Made by a program: the position numbers and the translations under genes. This document shows positions 38,909 to 48,368 of a stretch of DNA of 64,000 nucleotides, in pieces. The notes under the pieces were generated by a model. The model ran no database searches and was not told the DNA's origin. It saw nothing but the letters and a program-made list of their open reading frames with translations. Positions within the stretch are counted from its first letter, which is position 1; each line of letters begins with the position of its first letter. This DNA comes from an uncultured Methanolobus sp. (GTDB lineage: Archaea > Halobacteriota > Methanosarcinia > Methanosarcinales > Methanosarcinaceae). The stretch spans positions 3,144,286-3,208,285 of the forward strand of contig NZ_OY762426.1 in assembly GCF_963665675.1 (NCBI RefSeq). Reading direction: 5' to 3'.

Positions 38909-40332
38909 CAGGCAAGAGCAAGTTCTTTTCTTTCAAGAATCTCAGATTTAGCTGAATTATCAGAAAACTGAGTATCCAATATGAATTTATCAACAACCAA
39001 TCTCATCCCATTTGCAAGACCGGAAAGGTCCTCTGCAGATCTTGAGAGTTCCTGCATAGTATCATTTTGTTCCTGAACTGCTGTAGAAGCTTCTTCGGTG
39101 CCTGCTGCAGATTCCTCGGATATGGCACTGACCTCTTCAATGGAGGAAGTTATCTCTTCAATGGAAGCAGATTGTTCCTGTGCAGCAGCAGCAGCAATGT
39201 CCTGCACCATATTTGCTATCATACTACCTGCGTCTACTACATTTTCAATTACCTTACTTACTTCATTTATAGCAGATGCACCGGTTTCGACTTCTGTGGA
39301 ACCCTGCTGCATTGAATGTACCGCATTTTGAGTGCCTTGTTGCATCTCACCAATAAGAGTTGCAATCTGCTTTGCAGCATTTCCTGAATCCTCTGCAAGT
39401 TTTCTGACCTCATCTGCCACAACAGCAAATCCACGTCCATGTTCTCCTGCCCTTGCTGCTTCAATAGCTGCGTTGAGTGAAAGGAGGTTAGTCTGGTCTG
39501 CAATATTTGTGATAAGGATTACAATCTCACCAATCTGTTTTGACTTGCCGTCAAGTTCCATAATGACACCTGAAGACTCTGAAGTTGCAGTTTTTATGGA
39601 CTCCATTTTGACAAGAAGATCCTTGGCGATGGAACCGAGATTATTAATCAGTTCATTGGAATCCCTAGCAGTTTCGGCTGCTTTCTGTGAATTTGTAGCA
39701 ACTTCCTGTACGGTCATTGTCATATCCACCATTGCACGTGACACTTCTTCGGTTTTTCCTGCCTGATTCTGTGCTCCTTTTGATATCTCCGAAACGGTGT
39801 CTGATATCTGGCCGGATGCAGATGTCATTTCTTCTACGGATGCTGACATTTCTTCTGCTGTTGATGCAACATCTCTTGAACTGTCATTTACCATGGAAAC
39901 AACTTCATTCAATGATTTTCTGGTGTTTTCAATGCCATCTGTCAATATTTTGAATTCTCCCATTCCGTGCACGGAAACGGCCATACTGAGATCATTGTTT
40001 GAAATAGCTTCAAGTACACGGGCCGAATCATCAATTACAGCTTGCAGATGTTCGCCAAAGTCATCAAGCGAATCTGAAAAATCCTTAAATTCACCTTCAG
40101 TTTCAAGGCTAAACCTTGCATCAAGATGGCCATTGGAGTATTCATCAACTACCCTCATTCCTTCATTTAGTGGTGCAATTACAGAATCTAATGTTTCATT
40201 TATTCCATCAAGTACTTGTTTGAATCCACCTTCATAATTGGAAGAATCAGATCTGAAATCAAGTCTTCCTGCCCTGGCTGCACCTGTCAGGTCAACAGTT
40301 TCATTTATCATGCCATTAATGTTTTCCATCAT
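38908..40332 (-). CDS. soluble methyl-accepting chemotaxis protein
   Basis: 474 visible residues with no membrane helix. The first 150 residues contain repeated HAMP-like units ([45 protein letters not shown]). The rest is a coiled-coil signalling domain with the conserved tip [28 protein letters not shown] as two overlapping motifs. It probably senses internal signals and signals through the adjacent CheW. The true N-terminus appears to be encoded upstream in another frame (40350-40481), so the gene carries a frameshift. Confidence 0.9.
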   Translation of the reverse strand: MMENINGMINETVDLTGAARAGRLDFRSDSSNYEGGFKQVLDGINETLDSVIAPLNEGMRVVDEYSNGHLDARFSLETEGEFKDFSDSLDDFGEHLQAVIDDSARVLEAISNNDLSMAVSVHGMGEFKILTDGIENTRKSLNEVVSMVNDSSRDVASTAEEMSASVEEMTSASGQISDTVSEISKGAQNQAGKTEEVSRAMVDMTMTVQEVATNSQKAAETARDSNELINNLGSIAKDLLVKMESIKTATSESSGVIMELDGKSKQIGEIVILITNIADQTNLLSLNAAIEAARAGEHGRGFAVVADEVRKLAEDSGNAAKQIATLIGEMQQGTQNAVHSMQQGSTEVETGASAINEVSKVIENVVDAGSMIANMVQDIAAAAAQEQSASIEEITSSIEEVSAISEESAAGTEEASTAVQEQNDTMQELSRSAEDLSGLANGMRLVVDKFILDTQFSDNSAKSEILERKELALA

Positions 40333-40349
40333 TTTGATAAATGCAGGAA

Positions 40350-40481
40350 CTATGTTGTCATTCTCTGACCGTTTTCCTGTCTTGCGTCAAGTTTGCCTTC
40401 AACGGCGGCATTAACAAGAGTAAGAACTTCAGTCACTAACTGTTCATTTTCTAAATTTAATTTGTTGTTTCTATTAAACAT
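40350..40481 (-). pseudogene. N-terminal fragment of the chemoreceptor, frameshifted
   Basis: A 43-codon frame starting MFNRNNKLNLENEQLV and containing [11 protein letters not shown], which matches the usual start of Methanosarcina-type soluble receptors. It stops at 40350, but the sequence in the next frame ([15 protein letters not shown]) continues straight into the main gene. One missing base near 40361-40375 explains this. Confidence 0.65.
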
Positions 40482-40887
40482 TTGTACACTTCCAGTATTG
40501 TATCAAAAAAATTATGCATGTTTATATGCGTAACACTTTTCATATAACCAAAATTCATAATTTTGTTAATATATTTTTTATATGTATAATATCAAATACA
40601 AACATATATAAGTTTTTATACACAGTGTGAACTACATATAGAAAAAACATTATAAGATAAATAACCATTACAATTAAATAAAAATATTTATTTCAAATTG
40701 TAGGAAAAAACACAAGGAGGATTGTGTTTTGCTTAATGAGTATTCAATATATGTTGAAATAGTGTTTACTGCAGAAACACAACATCAGTCACGGATATCG
40801 GTTTTACCAGTGACATACTGACTATTTAAAAAAGAATGAAAAGATGTGAATAGGTACTACTGACAAGTATTCAGCATCTTTATTTAA
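40482..40887. other. AT-rich intergenic region
   Basis: This carries promoter-like AT-rich DNA for the chemoreceptor on the minus strand. On the plus strand AAGGAGG (about 40715) is followed by a 12-codon frame beginning at a GTG. That frame is too short to call a gene. Nothing else is recognised. Confidence 0.4.
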
Positions 40888-41052
40888 TTACATCTTACGA
40901 TAGATAGCATCAACCGGGCAAGCTTCAGCACAAGCTCCACAATCGACACATTTATCGTTGATGGTATATGTTTCTCCTTCTTCTATTGCATCTACAGGAC
41001 ATTCTGAAGCGCAGACGCCACAGCCAACGCATGTTTCGGTTATTACATACAT
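40888..41052 (-). CDS. 2[4Fe-4S] ferredoxin
   Basis: 54 residues from MYVITETC. Two CxxCxxCxxxCP clusters ([12 protein letters not shown] and [12 protein letters not shown]) bind two [4Fe-4S] centres. The start at 41052 has GAGG 9 bases upstream; longer starts to 41088 lack this. It is a small soluble electron carrier, possibly for one of the redox or radical-SAM enzymes nearby. Confidence 0.95.
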   Translation of the reverse strand: MYVITETCVGCGVCASECPVDAIEEGETYTINDKCVDCGACAEACPVDAIYRKM

Positions 41053-41257
41053 ATTATTTCGCCTCAAATAATACATTGTAGCAATCACATATATAGCTTT
41101 GTAAATTTTTGTAGGGTGAATATGTTTATGTACTAAGAATGGTTTTAAGCTCTCCTATATTATTAAGTATATATGTAAAAATAATAAATAAGTAAAAGCC
41201 AAGTCATTACAATTATTAGTCCTATTAATATCTGCATCATAATGATTTTTTTAGGTG

Positions 41258-41292
41258 ATTGATACTGATTTCAATAGGTTTTCTACAGAGCC
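41258..41292 (+). repeat. 35-bp direct repeat, copy 1
   Basis: Identical to 46036-46070 except for one base. On the other strand it begins GGCTCTGTAGAAA, resembling an IS end. It lies just past the 3' end of the kinase gene. Confidence 0.75.
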
Positions 41293-41302
41293 ATTTGAGT
41301 TT

Positions 41303-43174
41303 TTATTCAGTTATGCTTCCAATTGGAATTGTAAATTCAAATGTACTACCCTTGCCAACGTCACTTTCAACCCAAATCTTTCCATTATGTAATTCCACAA
41401 ACTTTTTGCAAATGGGTAGTCCAAGGCCGGTACCTTCATGGTGGCGAGACAAAGAAGAATCAAGCTGGAAAAACTGATCAAAAATTTGTAGCTGGTCGTT
41501 TAAAGGAATACCAATACCCTGGTCTGTTACAGAAATGTGAGCTATATTCCTATTTCTCTTTGTTTTAATTGATACAGCCCCTTCCATATTTGAAAACTTA
41601 ATGGCATTACTAATTATATTATAAAGAATCTGTTTAAGCATTCTTTTATCTGCTACTATATTGTCAAGATGAGGGTCTGTCTCTAACTGCAAGATAATCT
41701 CTTTATCAGAGGCAATAGGTTGCATTAAAGATTTCATTTCTTTTAGGATGCAATGGAGGGATACTTCTTCAAAGTTAAGTCCTAATTTCCCTGATTCTAT
41801 TTTAGATATATCTAAGATGTCATTGATAATTCCAAGGAGATGTCTTCCACTATTAGAGATATTATTAATAAATCGAAGTTGTTTTTCGTTTAATTCTCCA
41901 AAAGTCTCGTCAAGAAGTAAATCAGAAAAACCTATTACCGAATTGAGAGGAGTTCGCAGTTCATGACTCATGTTAGCAAGAAACTCACTTTTCGCTTTAT
42001 TTGAGACTTCAGCTTCAAGTTTCGCATTTCTTAATTCTGTTATATCAATTCCGTATTCTATAATTCCCTTTATCTTACCAAGATCATCTTTTATAGGAGA
42101 GATATAAATTTGAAACGCCCGACCAGTTATTATTTCCCGGAAATCATCTGGTGTAGTTTCACAAAAAACGGGCTTCCCAGTTGAAAGAACTTCTTCAACT
42201 TTACACCAACTACATGGCGATGTTCTTTTCATGAAGACTTCATAACATTTCCTTCCGAGAAGCTCATTTATGGAGTCGCAATTTGCGACTTGTAATCTGA
42301 AATCGGCATTATTGAGACTAATAATATTGTATTCGGTATCAACCACATTAAGGCTTCCAGGAAGGGTATCAACAATTGAGCAAAGCATTTCCTTATTATT
42401 TTGGAGTTCTTGATTTGCTTTTTTCCGCTCAGTTATGTCTGACAAAAAAAGTGTAAGTCCAATAATATTATTATCAGAATCTTTTAAAGGACTGTACACA
42501 TTTTCATACCATTTTCGATTAAGAGAAGAATCACCATATTCTTCGATTCGTGTAAAAGCATCTCCTGAAAGAACCCGATCGAAGTTTTCTTTTGCTTTTT
42601 CTCTGTCTTCGGGATTCTTGATGTAATCAAGCATATTGCCGCCAATTTCAATCTTGGCACTCCATATACGCTCCATAGTAATCTGATGGTTTTTATTGAA
42701 AGCAAGGTATTGGTAATTTTTGTCAAGAGCAAATATGGCAACATTTTTAGGGCTTTCAATCACTCCTTGCATTAAATTGTATGCCTGACGATACATCTGT
42801 TCACTTAGTTTTAACGCTTCCTCTGCTTGTTTGCGTTCAGTGATGTCTCTAGCAACTACTAATCGGGCTTTGCTTTCCTGATAAATAGTAGGGATAATGT
42901 TAAGTTCAATAGGTAATAATGAGCCATCTTTACATTTACAAATCGTTTCTACGAGACAACGTTCCTGATTTAATTTATCATCAACTTGTTTAGTTAATAA
43001 CCCTCCAAGTTCAGAAGGTATTACATCAAGTACCTGCATTTGTAGTAACTCATCTCTAGAGTATCCCAAATAATCACACACAGCCGGGTTCACTTCTAAA
43101 AAATTCCCCTCGTAATCATACACAATAATTGCATCATTTATAGATTTAAATATTGTTTCAAACACATTGTGCAA
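41303..43174 (-). CDS. PAS sensor histidine kinase
   Basis: 623 residues and soluble. Three PAS domains (about residues 1-115, 130-250 and 260-380) precede HisKA (MSHELRTPLNSVIGFSDLLL, about 403) and HATPase (NIISNAIKF, DQGIGIP, GTGLGLPI). The third PAS contains a Cys pair (RTSPCSWCKVE), which could bind a metal or act in redox sensing. The kinase core is a close paralogue of the kinase at 2288-4660. A TATA-like region lies near 43300 on the coding strand. No response regulator is adjacent. Confidence 0.9.
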   Translation of the reverse strand: MHNVFETIFKSINDAIIVYDYEGNFLEVNPAVCDYLGYSRDELLQMQVLDVIPSELGGLLTKQVDDKLNQERCLVETICKCKDGSLLPIELNIIPTIYQESKARLVVARDITERKQAEEALKLSEQMYRQAYNLMQGVIESPKNVAIFALDKNYQYLAFNKNHQITMERIWSAKIEIGGNMLDYIKNPEDREKAKENFDRVLSGDAFTRIEEYGDSSLNRKWYENVYSPLKDSDNNIIGLTLFLSDITERKKANQELQNNKEMLCSIVDTLPGSLNVVDTEYNIISLNNADFRLQVANCDSINELLGRKCYEVFMKRTSPCSWCKVEEVLSTGKPVFCETTPDDFREIITGRAFQIYISPIKDDLGKIKGIIEYGIDITELRNAKLEAEVSNKAKSEFLANMSHELRTPLNSVIGFSDLLLDETFGELNEKQLRFINNISNSGRHLLGIINDILDISKIESGKLGLNFEEVSLHCILKEMKSLMQPIASDKEIILQLETDPHLDNIVADKRMLKQILYNIISNAIKFSNMEGAVSIKTKRNRNIAHISVTDQGIGIPLNDQLQIFDQFFQLDSSLSRHHEGTGLGLPICKKFVELHNGKIWVESDVGKGSTFEFTIPIGSITE

Positions 43175-43521
43175 TAATATATCTCCTTAATAAGTATGGT
43201 ATATGTTTTAGTTTTTTATTCCGTTTATATTAATCAATAGTTTGAATAATCTAAACCGATTATTGCATTAGAGATTGTCTATTAGTTGCTGATAGTTTAT
43301 TATATATCAATACAAATATATAAAATGCGAGCAGATTTTAGTTGATGTAAATGAATTAAATAAAGATAATGACTGCGTATCTACTTGAATGAAATGCTAA
43401 ATGACTAATTCACATGAATAACATTTACATTAAAACCGAAAAGAGTTATAGGGACATTAGAATCCCTTGTTTTACTATGCCTATTTCATTTTGGGAGAAA
43501 TACAAGAAAATAACGATATTT
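43175..43521. other. intergenic region before nifB 3' end
   Basis: Very AT-rich. It contains a TATTATATATCAATACAAAT-type region suited to a promoter for the kinase. A 61-codon plus-strand frame is mostly antisense to nifB and is not supported. Confidence 0.4.
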
Positions 43522-44460
43522 TTAACTATTTTCGCCTTCGTTCATTTTCGTTTTCATTTTAGACTTGATGATATTTCTACGTTTATCACTCATCTGTGAC
43601 AGATCCTGTCCAATAAGACCGAAAGCATCTGATCTGCATTGACGACAATGTCTCATCTGTTGAACATATGGTTCACACATATCTTGCACAGCTTTACGCT
43701 CTGCAGGTGTTGGTGATACCATGTCTGCAAACTTTGCCTGACAGATAAGTGGCATCACATTCATAATGAAGACACCAAGTTCATTGATTTTCTTTGCAAC
43801 ATCTAAAATATGCTGACCATTGATATCTGGCACTAGTACTGTGTTGACCTTGACCACAATGCCAGCTTCTACTGCAAGTTTAATGCCTTCCAACTGGTTC
43901 TTTATCAGTATCTCAGCAGCTTCTACCCCACGATAGACTTTTCCATTGAAAGTGACATAATCTATCAGTTGAGCTTCAATTTCGGGATCAATGGCATTCA
44001 TTGTTACAGTCAATGTATTGATCCCTACATTCAGCAAATCTGGCATCTTTTCAGGTAATACCAATCCATTAGTGCTTAGGCAGAATGTAACATTTGGAAA
44101 CTCTTTCCTGATAATTTCCAATGTCTCAAATGTTTCATCATTTGCAAGAGGGTCACCCGGACCTGCTATGCCTATCACTTTGATAAAAGGATACTCATTC
44201 AGAACATCTTTTGTCCTCTCAAGTGCTTCTTCAGGTGTTAATACTTGACTTGTTACACCAGGCCTGCTCTCATTCACGCAATCAAACTTACGATCACAAT
44301 AATTACACTGGATATTACATTTAGGAGCTACTGCAAGATGGATTCTTCCATATTTGTGTTGTGCCTCTTTTGAATAGCATGGATGCTGCGATATCCTTCT
44401 TTTAATTTCATCATCTTTAGATACTTCTATTTTGCAAGTGTTTATTTTTTTATGATCCAT
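43522..44460 (-). CDS. nifB: NifB-type radical SAM FeMo-cofactor protein
   Basis: 312 residues. The radical SAM cluster is CNIQCNYC, preceded by HPCYSKEAQHKYGRIHLAVAP and followed by FDCVNESRPGVTS, which are NifB hallmarks. Later GIAGPGDPLAN binds SAM, and CRQCRSDAFG near the end supplies further cluster ligands. NifB fuses two [4Fe-4S] clusters with carbide into NifB-co, the core of nitrogenase cofactor. AAGGAG lies before the ATG. It follows a DUF134 regulator in the same operon. nifHDKEN are not in the window, so either they lie elsewhere or NifB serves another role. Confidence 0.93.
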   Translation of the reverse strand: MDHKKINTCKIEVSKDDEIKRRISQHPCYSKEAQHKYGRIHLAVAPKCNIQCNYCDRKFDCVNESRPGVTSQVLTPEEALERTKDVLNEYPFIKVIGIAGPGDPLANDETFETLEIIRKEFPNVTFCLSTNGLVLPEKMPDLLNVGINTLTVTMNAIDPEIEAQLIDYVTFNGKVYRGVEAAEILIKNQLEGIKLAVEAGIVVKVNTVLVPDINGQHILDVAKKINELGVFIMNVMPLICQAKFADMVSPTPAERKAVQDMCEPYVQQMRHCRQCRSDAFGLIGQDLSQMSDKRRNIIKSKMKTKMNEGENS

Positions 44461-44492
44461 GATAATAGCTCCTTTGAAACTTAATAACTCAA

Positions 44493-45017
44493 TTATTTCC
44501 TTATCAGAGTTTTACCACATTTTGGACATTTGATCTGACTGCATGGAACTCCGGGTGTGTGTGGCTGTTCATAACCACAATCAGGACATGTACAGTTTTG
44601 TCCAGATTCAATGAATCCATTTTCCGTGCTTTCACTGAAACGTCTTCTTTTATGTTCTTTTCTTCGATTGTGTCTTCCACCTGAACTCTTTCCCATAGGC
44701 CCTGTTCTGTCTTTTTCCGGCATAATATAATCTCCTCCTTCTACTCGGATTGATTTTCCATTTACTAAAGCATCTGCAATTTTTTGGAGTGTTCTTTGCA
44801 GCGTTCTTTGATATGTTGACTGATGCACATGCATCTTTTCAGCAGCAGCATCTTGTTTCATATTTTCAATATAGCTTAATCGTAATGATTCCAGTTCATC
44901 GATGGTTATGTTGATTTCATCCAGTTCATTCAAACAAATTCCTGATAGTTTAAAGTGTCTAATATTATGTTCAAAATTAACCATTCTTCTTTTTCTTGGA
45001 CGTACCATGTTATGCAT
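44493..45017 (-). CDS. DUF134 DNA-binding protein with zinc ribbon
   Basis: 174 residues. The start MVRPRKRR and the helix-turn-helix region LDEINITIDELESLRL, AAAEKMHVHQSTYQRTL and GKSIRVEGGDY fit DUF134, a sigma-70 region 4-like family. A basic linker is followed by a zinc ribbon, CPDCGYEQPHTPGVPC with CPKCG. It lies directly upstream of nifB with 32 bases between, so it probably regulates nifB or metal-cofactor genes. AGGAG is about 12 bases before ATG 45017; the ATG at 45008 is also possible. Confidence 0.85.
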   Translation of the reverse strand: MHNMVRPRKRRMVNFEHNIRHFKLSGICLNELDEINITIDELESLRLSYIENMKQDAAAEKMHVHQSTYQRTLQRTLQKIADALVNGKSIRVEGGDYIMPEKDRTGPMGKSSGGRHNRRKEHKRRRFSESTENGFIESGQNCTCPDCGYEQPHTPGVPCSQIKCPKCGKTLIRK

Positions 45018-45422
45018 TATAATGCGTAACTCCTATAGACTTTACGCTTATCTATAGCCAATTTCAATATGCAATGAGTTTCATGAACAAAACTCCAATA
45101 AAAAGTGAAAAAGACTCCTGTAATCGAATTAATGAATACTACAAGATCAAAAACAGGAGCTTTTATTTCATACGATGTACAATCATTTATTAAAACGCAA
45201 TCTTGTGACTTTCTTCCTGATATAGTGCTAAAGAATATAATTCCGGACAAATGTCCAATATTTGTAGAAATAATTGTAAGACTTCGCGGAAACAGAGGGT
45301 AACATCACGGATACATCTTATCACTTCCTATGTATTATGTTACAAAGAATACTAAGAACTGATAGTTTATTTAATCCTTATATATAGAACCTAAATCATC
45401 CAAATTTTGGGTGGTTTACTAA
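45018..45422. other. intergenic region between divergent genes
   Basis: It probably carries the promoters of DUF134-nifB (minus) and the zinc-ribbon protein (plus, TATA-like CTTATATATAG near 45380). A plus-strand frame 45105-45302 (GTG start, 65 codons) has no ribosome site or known family, so I do not call it. Confidence 0.4.
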
Positions 45423-45941
45423 ATGGAAGAAAATACTAACCGTTGTCTCAAATGTGGTGCTGTTCTCAATGAAAAAACCGGTTCATGCCTCAACTGTGGA
45501 AATACTTGTCCAGATTGCGGTGCAATAATTAGTGAAAATACGGGTACATGTCCAAATTGTGGAGACGGAACCGGAGAACAAATTTCAACAATCAAATATC
45601 AGAAAAATTCGGTATTGGCTGCTTTTTTGTCTTTTTTCTTTCCAGGGTTGGGGCAAGTATATAATGGAGATCGATTGAAAGGATTCGGAATATTAACTTT
45701 AACCACTATAACCCTACTTTCCAACTTGTTTATTTTCTCAATTATAGGTGCATTCGTTGTGTTATATGCGATATTTGACTCTTACACCACAGCAGAAAAA
45801 ATAAATTCAGCTAAAATTCCATTCAAAAAATCATCTTTTGTTAACTATGCTCTTTTTTTCGTGTTATTTATCATTCTATGCATAGTAATTGGAATTACAC
45901 GTGTATGGTTTGTAAAACAGAGTTATATTTATGGGTATTAA
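45423..45941 (+). CDS. zinc-ribbon TM2-like membrane protein
   Basis: 172 residues. Two zinc ribbons (CLKCG...CLNCG and CPDCG...CPNCG, residues 8-47) are followed by a TM2-like segment with FFFPGLGQVYNGDRLKG, then about three more membrane helices. Family members are membrane proteins of unknown function. A TATA box near 45380 gives a short leader. Confidence 0.7.
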   Translation: MEENTNRCLKCGAVLNEKTGSCLNCGNTCPDCGAIISENTGTCPNCGDGTGEQISTIKYQKNSVLAAFLSFFFPGLGQVYNGDRLKGFGILTLTTITLLSNLFIFSIIGAFVVLYAIFDSYTTAEKINSAKIPFKKSSFVNYALFFVLFIILCIVIGITRVWFVKQSYIYGY

Positions 45942-46035
45942 GTATTCTAATAGTTCCTTGCACTATGAAAAACAGATTCATTCATATATTTAAAATGTAT
46001 TTCGGCGTATTGAGTTTATTTGTTAATATTAACAT

Positions 46036-46070
46036 ATTGATACTGATTTCAATAGGATTTCTACAGAGCC
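46036..46070 (+). repeat. 35-bp direct repeat, copy 2
   Basis: 34 of 35 bases match 41258-41292, in the same orientation. Confidence 0.75.
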
Positions 46071-46107
46071 TGAATATCCTTAATTTAAGCTTGGTTGTGA
46101 ATGTAAA

Positions 46108-46272
46108 ATGAACAATGCAATAAGATTCGGTATTATTAGTTTTCTGGTAATGTCAACATTTTTAAATTTTATATATCCTTTAAAATATAAACCACTTTCA
46201 AGAAATGGAATACTAGGGACATTATTCCTCTTTGCAGTTGCAGTGTCATTACTTGTATTTATGACATCTTGA
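46108..46272 (+). CDS. 54-residue small membrane protein
   Basis: It begins MNNAIRFGIISFLVM. There are two hydrophobic segments (residues 6-22 and 38-52) with a basic loop (KYKPLSRNG). The layout looks real, but there is no clear ribosome site and no known family. Confidence 0.4.
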   Translation: MNNAIRFGIISFLVMSTFLNFIYPLKYKPLSRNGILGTLFLFAVAVSLLVFMTS

Positions 46273-46347
46273 TTTGTTTACAACTTCTTTTATCTGGCGA
46301 TCAATGAATTGATCTCTTTTCCAAAAATGTAGTTGGAAAGGAGGCAA

Positions 46348-46449
46348 ATGTTATTGTTTACCTCTAGTTGGCAGTTTAGACAGAAAAATAGAGAGGATGA
46401 CAGTAAATTCACTCTCCCGTTCTCCCTCCTAAAAAAGCAATGGGGTTAA
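46348..46449 (+). CDS. 33-residue micro-ORF
   Basis: AAAGGAGG lies just before the ATG. The peptide begins MLLFTSSWQF and is basic and polar. Only the ribosome site supports it, and it could be chance. Confidence 0.25.
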   Translation: MLLFTSSWQFRQKNREDDSKFTLPFSLLKKQWG

Positions 46450-46549
46450 TAAAAATGAAATAGGCTTTTATGGCGAAGTTCTAATTAGACGTCTTCATCA
46501 GCCGTATTGAGTACGACCGTGTGTTGTACGTTGTAAATTGTTGCATTTA

Positions 46550-47371
46550 TTAGGGGGATTCTATTCTCATATGCACCATTGAACATACACCGAGTATATC
46601 AGGTATAGACAAAACAATTTTTGCCTTCAAAGGAAGGCCTTTTTTCATCCCTCTACTCATTGGTATTGCATTTATCACCTTTATTCTTGTATCCCATTTT
46701 TCAAGGGCTTTTATCGGTTTCAGTCCCCATCCCCCATCCATGGGCATACCCATACCGCCTTTTTTTAATACTTGCTTTTTCGCAATTTTCATTCCCATAG
46801 GCGACAGTGAATCAAAGAAAAAATCACACTCTTTGAAATGATCTGCTGCTTTAATGAAGAACTTCTTAATCTGTTCTTCTTCAAAATAATAGAGCACACC
46901 CCCGGCTAGAAATAGTAAACCATCCCGGACTTTTATTTCATCAAACCATTCAGTTTCCAAAAAAGAAGAAGCAATGCTTCTGTGTCTATCGCTGTCTTCA
47001 TAAAAATTTCCCCTGAGTGCAATGACATCCGGCAGGTCAAGCTCATAAAACATGATTTTACCGTTATCAATACGGCTGAAAGTAGTGTCCAACCCACAGC
47101 CGATATTGACAATTGTAGCTTCCGGATGCTCTTGTATAAAATCGAGAACCATTTTATCTGTATGCAAGCTGCGAGCTACCCATCCATGTTGTGACATGGA
47201 TTGCGTTTTGATTATATTTGAAAAATCATAATCAAGTTTTTCAACAATTTCCACAGCCTTTTGATCAATTAATCGCGGATTGGTTTTTTGTGTTTCATAG
47301 GCCCTGCCCCATAAAGGCAGCAAAAGGGTTTCCTGAACATTACCTTTTTTAATGCTGATTTTTTGTTCCAT
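46550..47371 (-). CDS. LCM/TcmP-like SAM methyltransferase
   Basis: 273 residues. It has the build of leucine-carboxyl-methyltransferase/TcmP-type O-methyltransferases: early RAYETQKTNPRLIDQKAVEI, the SAM loop VNIGCGLDTTFSRI, then YELDLPDVIALR and LFLAGGVLYYFEEEQ. It would methylate a small molecule or a carboxyl or hydroxyl group. AAGGAG lies before the ATG. It stands alone. Confidence 0.85.
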   Translation of the reverse strand: MEQKISIKKGNVQETLLLPLWGRAYETQKTNPRLIDQKAVEIVEKLDYDFSNIIKTQSMSQHGWVARSLHTDKMVLDFIQEHPEATIVNIGCGLDTTFSRIDNGKIMFYELDLPDVIALRGNFYEDSDRHRSIASSFLETEWFDEIKVRDGLLFLAGGVLYYFEEEQIKKFFIKAADHFKECDFFFDSLSPMGMKIAKKQVLKKGGMGMPMDGGWGLKPIKALEKWDTRIKVINAIPMSRGMKKGLPLKAKIVLSIPDILGVCSMVHMRIESP

Positions 47372-47737
47372 AATTTCTCCTTGTTAGTTCTTTTTTGGTT
47401 GAGACTGTCGGAAAAGTCAACCAATTTACAAATGATCGCCAAATTTACAGAGTCAAATAGTCATGAATGAAAACAGAAACTTCGCCAATAACGTGGTTAA
47501 AAGAAAACATTAATGATATGATTTGAGCCATTAGTGCTATAAGTACTCATTATTTTCACATAAACTAACTTTTCCAACTATCTTTTTGTAAATACACAAA
47601 TTTAAACTTTTTCATTTAGATCTATATTCCATGGGAAATAAAATAGTAATCATAAATTCCTTTTATTGGCAGTTTATTCATTCTCTTATGTCTGTATTCC
47701 ATTCTTAGGGTTTTAGGTAGTAAAATTTAAAGGATAT

Positions 47738-47905
47738 TCAGATCCATCTTGGCTCACGGTAATAAGGGGTATTATTAGTAGCTGCTTGAACTGCTAATTC
47801 TACTTCTTGCATTGTATGAACAAAATTATAGATTAATAGGCATACGTAAATAATTACTAGAAAGATGATAATGCACAAAATCAGTGCAAAAATTCGATTT
47901 TTCAC
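47738..47905 (-). CDS. 55-residue small membrane protein
   Basis: The GTG start gives MKNRIFALILCIIIF and one long hydrophobic helix (residues 5-28), then a polar tail. An in-frame stop just upstream leaves GTG as the only start, but there is no good ribosome site. It lies in an otherwise gene-free 1-kb stretch (47372-48368). Confidence 0.35.
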   Translation of the reverse strand: MKNRIFALILCIIIFLVIIYVCLLIYNFVHTMQEVELAVQAATNNTPYYREPRWI

Positions 47906-48368
47906 CTTGAATCAATCTCAAAACGCCTCTTAAAACTTTTTCCAACATTTGTTTTGTCTCTTGAAAATCGAGGATTTTACAGAGTTATTTTGTAGACTAT
48001 GCCGAAAACACAAATGCATTTTTCATACTGAGATTTAAGGTATTATTACTAATCGCAAGCTTTATTAGCAAATTCTCCTTTATAGGTAATAATAGTTAGT
48101 TTTCAACCGTTGTGTTTTGGACCGTATAGATATATACTGTACGCGATTTTGACCTGCCATCATAAGCTGTCTATGGAAATTAACTATCAAAAAGAGAAGA
48201 GCGGATTCATGCATAAATTCATCAAACCACAGTAAATGAAAAAATAGTGTTTCTTCAGGTGGACATAATCTCACTTCTCTGTATCGAATGTGATACCTAC
48301 GGATGACAATTTACGAACAGACATTTGCTGAATATTGAAAATCCCACGAATTAATAAAGAGGCATAAA
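47906..48368. other. leader of activase gene with repeated motif
   Basis: No gene is supported. AGTTAGTTTTCAACCGTT at about 48094-48111 resembles AGTTATTTTCCAACCGTTT at about 52523-52541, ahead of the PadR gene. Both could bind the same regulator. Confidence 0.35.

Noticed and set aside
45105..45302. 65-codon plus-strand frame between DUF134 and the zinc-ribbon gene
   Set aside because: GTG start without ribosome site, no known family; left as part of the intergenic region.
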